Shown: piece after piece, positions 11,601 through 20,645 of the stretch | Layout: each line of letters begins with the position of its first letter | Numbering within the stretch: the stretch's first letter is position 1 | Source of the DNA: Serripes groenlandicus | Taxonomy: Eukaryota; Mollusca; Bivalvia; Cardiida; Cardiidae | Direction of reading: 5' to 3' | Assembly: GCA_031761405.1 (NCBI GenBank) | Contig: JASEVX010000010.1 | Coordinates: 33,971,322-34,035,321, forward strand | DNA length: 64,000 nucleotides | The notes under the pieces: model-generated | Told to the model about the DNA's origin: nothing | The model's database searches: none | What the model saw: the letters and a program-made list of their open reading frames with translations, nothing else | Position numbers and translations under genes: made by a program

Positions 11601-14600
11601 ATGGCTCACCCTGTTTGAGTTCCATTGACACATCAACACAATCTGAAAGTTGCATGTTCATATTCAATTTAACACATGATTTAACATTTGAATATATTGA
11701 TTTTAACATATTGACCATTCTACAGCTTATGCCGGCTTCCAAAAGTTTATGCCACAATGCATTTCTGAGCACGGTGTCCAACTCTCCCTCAAAATCGATG
11801 AATATACACCATAAGTTTTTTATTTAAAACCTTTTGTATAAGAGAGTGCAATACAAAAATTGCATCCGATATAGAACGACCATCGCGAAAACCAAACTGT
11901 ACATTGTTTAGAATATGTTCAATTTCACTCCATTTATTAAGCCTATTTCTGAGTGTCAGTGAGAATAATTTTGAAAGAGTGTTATCAATAGTGATACCTC
12001 TATAATTTGATGGGTTAGATGGGTCGCCTTTTGTTAAATATTGGAACTATATATCCGTTGGACCAAGATTTTGGGTATACACCCGATTCATAAATGTCAT
12101 TAAACAAAACAGTCAAATATGGTGCTATGAAATCTTTCGAGTCCAAAAAGAGACCTGCCACGATGTTTTTCCAAATTTGCACTTTTGTTCCTCTTCAGAG
12201 TTGAAATAGTATATTTAATTTATTTTCTGTGGTAAAGGGTTTGTCTAACTGGTTAATACCTAACGGTACATCACGTGAACAGTGTGAGTAATCAGGCATA
12301 TCCTTATTGAAATAGTCTAAATTGCATAAACTAGAACAATTAGAAAAAATGCTTTACAACGTCTTCCAACTCAACACAGCTACAAGGACTCTTTTTATTT
12401 TATTTAAATCATATAACATAACTGTTGGAGAGCATACTTACTTAGATTCGAAAGTTTAATCTTTTCGGAGTTTGCTCTTCGATATCCGTTTCGTTTTACT
12501 GTAGAAAGAACGAGCTTGTAAGAATGACAACTTATTTGACATTAAGCAGTTCTCCAGTTAAGTATTCGATAGGTCGATGTTATTTACTCTTCATGTCGTT
12601 TCATTCTGTTTTCAGGAACTGCTATCACAACCTTTCCTACTTCATGTTCTTCTTCTACATTATCCTTGGGTTGATAGGCTGCTTGGCGACCATCATCAAA
12701 TCCATTGTTCTAGGGGTGTATTACCTCGCCAGGCTAGACAGATGTTCGCTGTGTAAAGGATTTGAAACATGGGATCGAGGTTTGTATAATTAAGTAATCG
12801 AACACTATGAATATAACGCCGTTAGCAACGACGGCGGCCAGTTCGTGAGTTGTCCTGACTTTCTTGAACCAGTACTCCACACAACATTCTGCCAAGGCAC
12901 ATGGTAACCTTCAGACATATACTATTTAGCTCATTGGCGAATGATGCAAGTTACACTGATTTTAGTCAATCATCGGAAAGAATGAATGGCTCGTAATGTA
13001 TTGATAGCCCGTGTCGCTACCGATTGAACTATCACGGTTCTGCAGATGTCTATGTGTAACGTATCTGGATAGAGTTATTCCATTTACTATAAGCTTTATC
13101 TTGTAAACAACTATTTGGACAAAATATACCAAAAACGTTTGTATTTCTCAGCTGAATCCATTACTTTTTTGTTCTAGATTTGTTTTACCGACAAAGAAAA
13201 TACAGGTAATAAGCCATTCAACTCTTGTCCATCTGTAAACGCATTTTGACGCGGCTGTATCAGACAAATGATGATAACATTGTGACAATAGAAGAAATTA
13301 ACCAAAATTTTCCTTGTGCAACAATATCTTAAACTTAATACAAACGTTATGCATTCATTTAAAAAGAGTTCACGAGTTTTGCCAATATGTTTACAAAGTC
13401 AATTGCCGGAGATTTCTTATTTTCCCAAATACAACAAATATGCAGCAGACGAATTTGAATACATCAACGCACAAATATAGAAAACAAATACATGTACATA
13501 TCTGCGCAGACTATTCTTATTCTATACTGTTCGCGAAGTAACTAAAGAAGCTCTCAAGATTTTTGGTTAGACTTTTATCGTTTGTAAAATGGATGTGTAG
13601 GCAGATCTTAAAGAAACTTAAAGTGTTGTAAAGAATATACTTTGGTTGGTTTTCCTCCAAGAACGTCATTTCCGCTCTAGAAATTCCTGTTATCACAATC
13701 CAACTTTCAAAATCATTGTGACGCATCTTCAGCAGACGACTTTTGAAAACATTGCAACATAAAGGGACAAAAATCATAATCAGTATGTGTTCCTTTTACC
13801 TCAATATTCTCGACTCAATACATTGATTAAACTTTACACTTAGAGTTTCGATACACTTGCCTATGTATGTCTAAAGCCGTCTGCTGCATGTTTATTGTTT
13901 AAGATATTAACTTATATTGACCCACTGTTCCGTGAAAAAGGAATAATGTGTAAAGTAGTTCCGCTTCCCTAAAATCAACGTCTATTGCCACTTCGTACAT
14001 TTTTGATCTGAAACAAAATCATCATTCACTCATGCAGGGAAGAATTTGGTAGGTGGAACAGAGAACTGATATCACAAACTCTTACTTCATAGAATTAGCC
14101 TCGTTTTCAGATCAGTGCTTGCTGTTCGGTCATTCGATTAGCAAACATTATATTTAACACTTTCCCTCATAAATGAAAAGATAATTTTCAAACTGTGTTG
14201 CAAACATTGTGACTGGAGGAGCCGTTGCAGGGTGTATCAAATAGCGAAACTAATAGACGCATTCACCTTGTTATGGGCCTGACCATGCGAACAGATAGAA
14301 GGTGGTGAAAGTCGGATTGTGTCAAGATCCAAATCAGCCTGTACAATCGCACGAAGGGATCAAGACATATACTATCAACATATTACATGTACTCACATAC
14401 GCCTGTTAGAAGTTTCTCTCAATTTGTGTAGATTATTATTTAACATCGAAGATGTACAGGCTGATCTGAACCAAGAGTCTTCATAAATTTCAACTTGTGC
14501 CTTTTTCCCCACAGACAGGCTTCCGAGAATCGGTAAATGCCTTTCCCACTTGCAGACGCATTCTGACATATCGGCGCCAGATGACTAATTGATAACAGTT

Positions 14601-15124
14601 TGGCAAACGAAGATATTCATCGTGATGAGTTATTTCTCCATTTGCCACATTAATGTCAACTCTTTTTTATTAATTATACTTTAATTTATAAACATTTTGA
14701 TTGTTTTCGCCTACATGTTTTCAGACTAGTCTGTTGCAGATTTGTTCTATGTGAGAAATGGTTAATTTTGTTTTCAGGCTACATAATATACCTTAGTTTT
14801 CTATACGTCGAATCCTCTCACAGACACCCTGTAGTTCTAGTCTTCTGTGATGCAGTATACGAGCATGCAAAGGTCGGTCAAGACAATGTAATGATGAAAT
14901 CCGTTATCGAAGATAGTTTGACAGCCGAGGAGGGATCAAACACCGGATCTGGATCTTTGAAAGTGACGTCAATTAGTTTTTCTCGAAAGCGGAAGTTGAT
15001 TCGTAATAGATGGCTGAAAGCCTATACCTTGTTACGTAATCCAAGTCTTGTACCTACAGACGAATATATGTATAGTAAGAAGGGTATAGAATATATTAGA
15101 AAGACAAATGAAACGACAGCTTGA
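2462..15124 (+). CDS. STRA6/RBPR2-like membrane receptor, copy A, 3' part (six exons)
   Basis: Joined exons 2462-2619, 4488-4536, 6702-6819, 9822-9956, 12616-12779 and 14778-15124 give 323 codons ending in TGA without an internal stop, with consistent phases and GT/AG borders. STRA6 family members are multi-pass plasma membrane receptors that take up retinol from retinol-binding protein. Seen here are hydrophobic helices in exons 1, 2-3, 3-4 and 5, then a cytoplasmic tail. Family-like stretches are DYAGSQIAYILWG, ALKNRNCYHNLSYFMFFF, SSHRHPVVLVFC and RNRWLKAYTLLRNPSL. Known members have about 650-700 residues, so the N-terminal half lies upstream of the window or is missing. Copy B faces it in the right arm. 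Family assignment is by recalled motifs; ligand specificity is not shown. Confidence 0.82.
2620..4487 (+). other. Copy A intron 1, including an old SINE
   Basis: No coding sequence is supported here. The matching intron in copy B is 43290-45263. A SINE at about 3607-3790 has its counterpart at the equivalent place in the right arm. Confidence 0.7.
3607..3790 (-). mobile_element. tRNA-derived SINE, diverged, shared by both arms
   Basis: The sequence carries the SINE tail (GGTTTAACGCCGTTGTCAAC, read on +) and body, with a degraded tRNA-like head at the high-coordinate end. The equivalent copy is at about 44035-44230 in the right arm, so insertion predates the inverted duplication. Confidence 0.7.
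4488..4536 (+). CDS. Copy A exon 2 of 6 (49 bp), source of the adjacent minisatellite
   Basis: The acceptor is TTATTACAG (to 4487) and the donor GTGAGT at 4537. It encodes SDSLDYAGSQIAYILW plus the first base of a Gly codon, a recognisable STRA6-family segment entering a transmembrane helix. Phase 0 in and phase 1 out match the neighbouring exons. The intron that follows is a tandem array of degenerate copies of this exon. Confidence 0.82.
4540..5665 (+). repeat. Exon-derived ~70-bp minisatellite, about 16 units
   Basis: Units of about 67-70 bp each contain a degraded copy of exon 4488-4536 (consensus CTGTACTATGCCGGGTCACA), an acceptor-like TCTTACAG in front and a donor-like GGTGAGTAT behind. 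Only about 25 bp of intron-like sequence lies between units. In the exon frame the Trp codon TGG has become TAG, TAA or TAT in most units, so they are not coding duplicates. The right arm has a longer matching array at 41555-43234. Confidence 0.85.
6075..6175 (+). mobile_element. Truncated SINE tail
   Basis: Only the 3' part of the SINE family is present, including TCGCCGTGATAAAACT and a tail similar to GTTAAAAGCGTCGTAAAGCCC. The tRNA-like head is missing. Confidence 0.55.
6702..6819 (+). CDS. Copy A exon 3 of 6: transmembrane segment
   Basis: The acceptor TTTACAG ends at 6701 and the donor GTAAGTG starts at 6820. The 118-bp exon encodes FIIFFLAMTIVGVLLAFCIV, then LPLTGQLPMSILIYVLNL, giving one clear membrane helix and the start of another. 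Copy B has the same length (40594-40711) with conservative changes. Confidence 0.83.
7078..7365 (+). mobile_element. tRNA-derived SINE, shared by both arms
   Basis: The tRNA-like head contains a B-box-like GGGTTCGAACC at about 7136, followed by the conserved body (TCTTTCCGATGATTGATAAA) and a tail ending in AACGCCGTTTAAA. The counterpart in the right arm is 39990-40270, so this insertion predates the duplication. Confidence 0.8.
7366..7425. repeat. Single ancestral unit of the right-arm 47-bp satellite
   Basis: Read on the - strand, this segment gives one copy of the 47-bp satellite unit (AGTGAGACTGTTATGGTTGA in its core), flanked on both sides by the same sequence that borders the 5.3-kb array at 34691-39988. 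It marks the unexpanded state of the locus. Confidence 0.85.
7433..7452. repeat. (AT)n microsatellite
   Basis: A pure AT dinucleotide run of about 20 bp. A shorter AT run is at the equivalent place in the right arm (near 34662-34675). Confidence 0.9.
7545..9345. other. Left-arm-specific insertion, unidentified
   Basis: Flanks at 7455-7545 and 9345-9420 match the right arm at about 34600-34670 and 34475-34540, which lie only about 60 bp apart there. The intervening ~1.8 kb is therefore an insertion here or a deletion there. It is AT-rich with short unconvincing reading frames (such as 7615-7869 and 8998-9228). I see no transposase, RT or clear terminal repeats. Confidence 0.6.
9822..9956 (+). 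CDS. Copy A exon 4 of 6: cytoplasmic loop
   Basis: The acceptor TTTACACAG ends at 9821 and the donor GTAAGT starts at 9957. The 135-bp exon encodes PPILVIQIQRIIKKVFCKWR and ends EESVKRVLALKN; the ALKNR junction is a family-like motif just before the next helix. Copy B (33915-34049) has the same length. Confidence 0.82.
10180..12530 (-). mobile_element. Non-LTR retrotransposon (CR1/jockey-like LINE), decayed, in copy A intron 4
   Basis: Read on -, the RT domain is seen in pieces: SWSNGYIVPIFNK and NYRGITI near 12000-12080, NNVQFGFRDGRS near 11880-11910, then FDTVLRNALWHKLLEAGIS-like motif A/B sequence near 11700-11780 and LKQGEPLS near 11600. The catalytic box reads FADEIVLF (near 11490), so the second Asp of YADD is Glu. 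Further on is a C-terminal RLCKLCNMEVVES segment (near 10700). The low-coordinate end has an (ATGT)n-type tail at 10180-10200, as expected for a LINE 3' end. Stops and frameshifts break the frame. It is absent from copy B, whose intron 4 is only 312 bp. Confidence 0.8.
12616..12779 (+). CDS. Copy A exon 5 of 6: transmembrane helix
   Basis: The acceptor TTCTGTTTTCAG ends at 12615 and the donor GTTTGT starts at 12780. It encodes NCYHNLSYFMFFFYIILGLI, then a long helix running to LGVYYLARLDRCSLCKGFE and WDRG. The aromatic FFF helix start is typical of the last membrane helix of this family. The 164-bp length equals copy B exon 33439-33602. Confidence 0.83.
12815..13045 (-). mobile_element. tRNA-derived SINE, shared by both arms
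   Basis: The tail (AACGCCGTTAGCAACGACGG, on +) is at the low end and the degraded head at the high end. The right-arm counterpart is 33125-33410, which is better preserved. Confidence 0.72.
14440..14650 (-). mobile_element. Small MITE-like interspersed repeat
   Basis: Contains the family sequence GCAGACGCATTCTGACA and its flanks in the orientation opposite to 31660-31800. Members elsewhere share TCGTCTGCTGCAGA, a GATGAGCAATT core and TTAACCCTTTCCC-like ends (see 61505-61725). Confidence 0.55.
14778..15124 (+). CDS. Copy A exon 6 of 6: cytoplasmic tail and stop
   Basis: The acceptor TTTTGTTTTCAG ends at 14777. The exon encodes GYIIYLSFLYVESSHRHPVV and LVFCDAVYEHA, then an acidic/Ser-Thr-rich stretch and RNRWLKAYTLLRNPSLVP, ending TETTA-like with TGA at 15122. 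The HRHPV and RW-AYTLL-NP-L motifs are those I recall from the STRA6 C-terminus. After VPT the tail adds about 20 residues with three Tyr; copy B has lost most of these. No clear AATAAA was found just downstream. Confidence 0.83.
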
Positions 15125-15403
15125 ACGGGTTAAACAATGACTCGAATGCACAACAGTTTTACATCAAATTGAAGGGATTGCATCTGTATGGGGAAAAACT
15201 TATAGTTTCCTAAATGCATGCAATTATCTTTCTATTTTACATGTTGACATTGTCTATTTTTTTTATTTCATTTTATTTGTGTTTTAAAAACTTCGAGCTC
15301 TTAGAATATAAATAGTTGTTTATTGAATTCACATTTAGGATCTATTGCCCAGTTATTGTCATTTCCATTGATTGCTAGAGTCGAGGAGATGTATTTACTA
15401 AAA

Positions 15404-15870
15404 CGGTTTTGTTTTGAAGATTAAAAAAAAAAAAAAAAAAAAGACCAAGAGATATTTTTTCTATTAAGATACATATTTACCCTTTGCCCTACACATATGA
15501 ACCGTGACAAATCTGCACAAGACGACTTATGGAAGCATTGAACATGACATTAACTAAGTTTATTTACCCTCGCCATGCAGACCAGATAATTGAACGAAAA
15601 CTGGAAATTAATATACACAATTAATGTGTCGTTTGCAAACCATGTTTTCAGTAATGTCCTTATAGTACATGTTAATTCAATTCAATTTCTTTATTTGCAT
15701 GAAACATTTTACTTGATATTGCAACAAAATCAACTTTTGTAAAATAACATGTATAGTTCTGGTATAGTTTAAATAAAGGACAAAAATATTTGAGAAAATT
15801 ACAGATACGTTTTCAAATCATACAACTGTAAGATGATCACAAACGATTAAATCCCGATCAACCGATTATA
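15404..15870. other. Left-arm-specific insert with poly-A tract
   Basis: The flanks 15335-15403 and 15875-15960 match adjacent right-arm sequence (about 31010 down to 30890), so roughly 0.46 kb is extra here. It begins near an A run at 15423-15441. No gene is recognisable; an old retroposed fragment is possible. Confidence 0.5.
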
Positions 15871-15919
15871 TAATATATCTTATTGTATACTTTGCTATTT
15901 TTCCTTCTTGTTTTCCATT

Positions 15920-17031
15920 TAAAAAAAAGGATGCAGTATCAGTACGATAGTGTACGCATCGATATTGCACGCATTGCACGCATCGATATTGCACTGAGAT
16001 CTTTTTCACGTACTGCTTAGGACGTAACTATTTCCATACAGTAACGTTACAAAGCGCTCCCATCCAAACAATGTTTGATACATACATCATTTGTACATGA
16101 CACGCTATGTAAAATCGATAGACTTGCCAACAGCCGAATTCAGTCCATCCATAGCGTTGTCATTGTTTGTGAACTGTAAATACATACGCAGATTCTGACG
16201 TAATAATATGACGTGTATTTCAATGACATTGGTATTTGTAGACTGTACACATTTTGCCATACACTATATGCCTAGGTGTTTTTAATAGTCGTTGTCGATA
16301 TATATAAGTTTATCTCAATTACAAATGACAAACAAAATCAAATGTGATTTAATAACTGGCAGGATAAATGTGCACATGGTTGTTTTAAAGGTAGGTCCTT
16401 TTGATCATTGTTTTCATTCTCCGAAATGAAGTTTATCAACGCAGAATAGAAGTTGTGTGTTTGCTTTACTGTACATACTGTGAGGTCAAAGGGGGCCTCT
16501 AAATAGTAATAAATAACATAAATATCCAGGCGTAAATACCGTATTAAGATTATACAAGAATTGTTTACTACAGTACAACAAATCATAAACTTACCAACCC
16601 ATAAGTCTAGTATTATTGCTAAAAATACATCAAAATTGATATACTATGCTTATTTAAAAAGAGTCAAGTTTTCCCCATAATTGTCTACGTTGTTGAATGT
16701 ATGTGCCTTTGTAAACAAACAATGTCCTTATGTGTATGTTTAGCTATTAATCTAAGCCAAAGGCTTGTTTCGCAATCGATGTAAAATAAATAAGTTTAAA
16801 CTAAAGCTATAAGCATATTGTTTGTTTAACGCAATAGAATATTTGTTTTGTATTGTAATAAAATACATTGATAGAAAAAGCGTTTCACATCAATTTGAAT
16901 TTCGAGTCGAAACCAAATTGGGAACAACAATGGCTGTTTGTAAGTTTATATTTTTCACGACCCTAGCAAACATTGTCAAGAACAATAATTGCACGATCAA
17001 TCGTAAATGTTAATTTATCAAAATAATTCAA
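15920..17031. repeat. Interspersed element at the inner end of the left arm
   Basis: Contains direct repeats of GCATCGATATTGCAC near 15956-15998, the block GCGCTCCCATCC near 16055, a segment that reads on - as a conserved peptide (16338-16586), and the end block near 16890-17031. The same blocks in the same order occur inverted at 30085-30960 and in part at 27690-28130 and 29700-29990. It is a multi-copy element of unknown class. Confidence 0.65.
16338..16586 (-). pseudogene. Conserved short reading frame in the interspersed element, left copy
   Basis: The - strand frame contains LDIYVIYYYLEAPFDLTVCT. The inverted right-arm copy (30240-30453, +) reads LDICALYYDLDAPFDFAVCS, and a third degraded copy at about 27930-28020 (+) reads LDICDLYYNLDARFEVAVCS. 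Similar peptides in three copies suggest a once-coding segment, but no known domain is recognised and the frames are short. It may simply be repeat DNA without stops. Confidence 0.35.
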
Positions 17032-17237
17032 AGCACCACACAAGTCCTCTCTCATGCGGACGGGTTTCCGTCAAGGATATTCCGTAATTGAGAATTTATT
17101 TACATTACAGAGTATGACACTGAAATATATTTGTAAACCAGATAAATAGTTATTTTTTATTTTTTATAACAGGTATCTCATTTGCATATTAATGTTATTC
17201 ATTCTGTAAAAGGGGGTTAATTACGGAATGAATTGCA

Positions 17238-17263
17238 TACTTGTGGGGTGCACCCCACAAGTA
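17238..17263. repeat. Perfect 26-bp palindrome
   Basis: TACTTGTGGGGTG is followed directly by its reverse complement. A half copy, CCCCACAAGTAC, recurs at about 17281. It lies about 200 bp outside the inner end of the left arm. Confidence 0.9.
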
Positions 17264-17414
17264 AACATCAAAGGAAATAACCCCACAAGTACACTCCCAT
17301 GAGTTCGTCCGCTTGACTTTCATCAATTAAGTAAAACGTATCAAACCATCTATATAACCTATCGTTAATACTGTTTGAAAATATTTATTATAAAGCATTT
17401 ACAAGAGAAATACA

Positions 17415-18500
17415 TCTATAATTACTTGGATTTTCCGGCGGCCCAGACTTCTACACTGGTACAATTATGCTAATACTCCACGATTCGGGAAAATTATAAG
17501 AGTTCAATATTTCATCCAAAAGCGTTTCCAGATATGGGGATATCATATTCCTTGCGTATTTTTAAAAATTAGGAGGCAATACCATCTATACCTGTTGATT
17601 TTACAACATATTTATACTTTTTTTGATTTGTCAATGGAAATCGGCTGATTACAAATGTCTTCTTGGTCGTTTGAATTTTCTTGTGAGACCCACTGTTTAT
17701 CTGTTTACTTTATTTGATCATGTTTGTAAAGGAGTTTCTGAATGTATATTAGCCATGTTTCACAATTTGTTTCATTTATAACATCATCGTGCGTGTTTGA
17801 GTTATCATGACGTATAAGAACTTTCCAAAATTCAACTGGATCGTCTCTACTTTGAGCTAATAACTTTCTTTTACATCGATTGTACTCTGCTTTCTTTTAT
17901 TTACATATATGCGTAACTTCTAAGTAGTTATTATGATCCCTGTGATTGTTAGTTATTCGAATCTTTTATAACAAGGAATATTTATAAACTTTAGCCTCTT
18001 GGCAGTTGTTATCCCACCAAAGCTCATTGTACCTGCATACATTTAAGTTTTGAATGCTAACGTAAGATTTTATAAGTTTATCTAAAACTTTGTATCGATC
18101 CATTATCAAATTAATGGCTTCATTAACATTCGGGCTAATCAATGCTTTAATATTATCTGACTGTAAAGTAAGACTATCTTAGAAAGATTTTACAAACTGT
18201 TCATGGAATCTGGGTCTACATTGAAACTTTTCTAAGGGAAGTAACTCAAATAAAACAGACAGCCATGTCAAATTTGAATATCATGAAGGCAACACAAATC
18301 AGTTAAAGATTTCCCGAATGTATTATACCTGTTGATATATTTATTATTACGTGGATACTCGAAAACATCTGAATTATAGTCTACATCGACATTATAAATA
18401 TGGTCGAGGCTGTAATTAGGGAAATATTATAAGAAATCCTTTCTACGGGCATAGAAATCTCCTGCAAGAAACAAAATGCAATTCGGATAATCATGCTTTA
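17415..18500 (-). mobile_element. LINE fragment, 3' portion of an element split by a mariner
   Basis: Read on -, the sequence runs from the end of the endonuclease (LAGDFYAR at about 18450, matching the GDFNAR motif) through a linker with ELWWDNNCQEAKVYK (about 18000) and SRDDPVEFWKVL (about 17840), into the start of RT (STGIDGIAS, then SWSISIIVPV, about 17470-17600). Several stops and frameshifts are present. The rest of RT is missing below about 17415. The upstream part continues at 19778-20110, on the far side of the mariner insertion. Confidence 0.78.
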
Positions 18501-18502
18501 TA

Positions 18503-19775
18503 CGAGGGTTGTTCGATAAGGTCACAATTATTTATCTCTGGAATGTGTATTCAATTCTCTATAGAATAAAAAAAAATATTGTTAAAAATATTTTACACTT
18601 TTACAATAAAAAAGATATACTAAATATTGCAACGTCAGGTGTGGGTACCCGGGACACGGCGTTGTTTTTTGCGACGTTCCTCATTTCACCGCAAAACATT
18701 GTTTCTTACTCTATCTCCAGATACTCTCCGTTCACCCGTAACGTGAACCCCGTTTGTTAAAAGTGCCCGTATATCAAGATTGGTCAAATGATGATACAAT
18801 TCGTTGACATTCCAGCTTTAGTTCAGTCAAAGAATCAAACTTTTTTCCTCTCAGTTGCCGTTTCAGCTCGGGAAATACTCTAAGGTCTATCGGTGCTTAA
18901 TCCGGACTGTATGGTGGGTGATTTACGAATTCAAATCCAAGCATGTCAATTTCCAAGAGTGTTGATCTAGCCGTTTGGGCGAGGCGTTGTCCTGGTGTAA
19001 GAGTACACGATATAATGACATTCCGGGTCGTTTCTAACTCAACGCCCGAATTAAATGTCGTCTGAGAACCTGAACAATATTTATTTTTTTATAACAAATA
19101 TAATTTGAATGTATAAAGCTTAATCAAATTATAAACACGCTTAATACTAATAATAAATAAATAAAGGTCTAATTCAATACCTTTGAATAATAATCTGCAT
19201 TCACCGTTTGACCGCCCGGAATCTGGTGTTGAAGAATCGTCCTTGCCCTGTCCATGAAAAACACAAACATATGCTATCCGCCCGACTTGTTAACTCTGGC
19301 CTTTTATGGTGGAGTCTTTCCTAAACCAACACAAAATTTGATAACCGCTCGGGTTTCGACGTCGCCAGTTGACGTCATTTCCGACAAACTTCAATCTCAG
19401 CAAGTTATGACTTTTCCCTTTATCTTTGCGCTTGTTGTTTGTAATCGCGTAAAACTTTCAGAAAATGAAGTCACAACGTCAGTTACGCGGCAGACGAAAT
19501 TGAGGCAAATTTTGAAGACGTTTGAGCTTAATATTTAAATTGGACCGATGTGTTAGGTTATATAATCAACTTATTTAAATGGCGTGTCCCGGGTAGCGAT
19601 ACATGCGTTGCTATAAAGGCAAATATTGCTTACATTAATAAAAAAAAATAGTTTGTTTTTATTTTTTTATTTACTCGAAATATATTTTTATTCAAATAAA
19701 ATAGCAAATTAACCAATTATATGAACTCATTAGAAAACTATAGAGAAAGTCTATGAACTTATCGAACAACCCTCG
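18503..19775 (-). mobile_element. Mariner-like DNA transposon, complete ends, dead transposase
   Basis: The 18-bp terminal inverted repeat CGAGGGTTGTTCGATAAG is perfect at 18503-18520 and inverted at 19758-19775. A TA duplication lies at 18501-18502 and 19776-19777, as expected for the Tc1/mariner superfamily. The element is about 1.27 kb. It interrupts a LINE endonuclease region and is therefore younger than that LINE. The 18-bp ends are still identical, so the insertion is not very old. Confidence 0.92.
18760..19378 (-). pseudogene. Mariner transposase remnant
   Basis: A plausible ATG at 19376-19378 gives MTSTGDVETRAVIKFCVGLG, the usual mariner N-terminal helix. Further on are GQTVNADYYSKVL (about 19200), VLLHQDNASP (about 19005), with the second catalytic Asp, and LGFEFVNHPPYSPD (about 18900), with the third Asp of the DDD triad. 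A frameshift separates the last two, a TAA follows PYSPD directly, and the N-terminal region is also broken. An internal segment appears shortened compared with the roughly 340-residue family norm. Confidence 0.82.
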
Positions 19776-19777
19776 TA

Positions 19778-20110
19778 CATTCAATATTACGACTAAGTGC
19801 CAAAATACCATTTTTTTCTTTACTGTGATCATATATTTTATACCCTTCCGGGGATACGTAAGTGATCACAATTGTAATATCGTTTATGGACAACAAAATT
19901 ATCACAATTCAAACACAATACTACACAATCTTTAAAGTATTCACATATTCTAGATATAAACCTATTTTGCAATAAACTAGTTCTTACAAGTACGACAATA
20001 CCATCACTGTTCCTGATAAAATAGCGAGGTCTCTGCTTAACAGTATCAAATAAAGTAAACATATCTATACAATTGGAAAATTCACCCAAATAATCACTCG
20101 ATGTTTCTAC
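19778..20110 (-). mobile_element. LINE endonuclease fragment (upstream part of the split LINE)
   Basis: The frame at 19838-20089 (-) reads MGEFSNCIDMFTLFDTVKQR and later NSDGIVVLVRTSL, typical of the APE-type endonuclease middle region (GI-VYV pattern). It continues toward the GDFYAR motif on the other side of the mariner. Its 5' end is lost above about 20110. Confidence 0.65.
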
Positions 20111-20645
20111 AAAACCTATATGTCATTGTTCGTCAAAAGAAGTTTAAGACTATTTGAGATGTAATATTTTCAAAGTCTAGCTATATTCCAGTACAAAATG
20201 TTTACATTTTTGTAAACAATTTCTTGTCTAATGATAGAATGTTGGCCTTGACCCAAACTGGTAGTGAACATTTCCTGTTACTGTCATGGGTCGTTACTTC
20301 GCCGTCCGGTTGTCTCGATTCGTTTAGCTTCGTCGGTTTACGTTTCCTTGAATAGCCTATACGGGTAATCCCCCACCATGAAATAATCATATTTATAGAC
20401 ATTGTTATCTTTAATTAGCTTATCGTAGCTAATAATGGCATATTGTCCGTTTTCCCTCGCCTCGACAAATTGTTCACCTCGTATACCAAAATATAAGATT
20501 CAACATTTAACATTTCCCTGGCCTTATGTAAAACTGCTGACTTACTTACACGAACATGGCGCTTTTTTATCACTTTGTCAAGTCAATTGTATTGTATTTG
20601 TGAGTTGTATTATTTTCGCGCAAATATTCAGAGAATGGAGTTAAT
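20111..20645. other. No gene recognised
   Basis: AT-rich sequence between the LINE and the Tc1-like element. Short frames at 20202-20402 and 20435-20644 have no recognisable domain. Confidence 0.5.

Larger units (their letters stand above)
543..17031. repeat. Left arm of a large inverted duplication
   Basis: The arm matches the reverse complement of 30085-47571 in order, with interruptions. Anchors visible by eye are 990-1080 with 47040-47150, exon 2462-2619 with 45264-45421, 4488-4536 with 43241-43289, 6702-6819 with 40594-40711, 9822-9956 with 33915-34049, 12616-12779 with 33439-33602, 14778 onward with 31544 downward, and 16890-17031 with 30085-30230. Exons look about nine-tenths identical; introns are lower and carry many indels. 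Insertions present only here: 1540-1985, 7545-9345, 10180-12530 and 15404-15870. Confidence 0.9.

Noticed and set aside
18503..19775. SETMAR-like host gene
   Set aside because: Only mariner sequence between intact terminal repeats is present; there is no SET domain and the frame is broken.
20202..20644. Two short frames between the LINE and the Tc1-like element
   Set aside because: No domain, splice or repeat support; they look like chance frames in AT-rich DNA.
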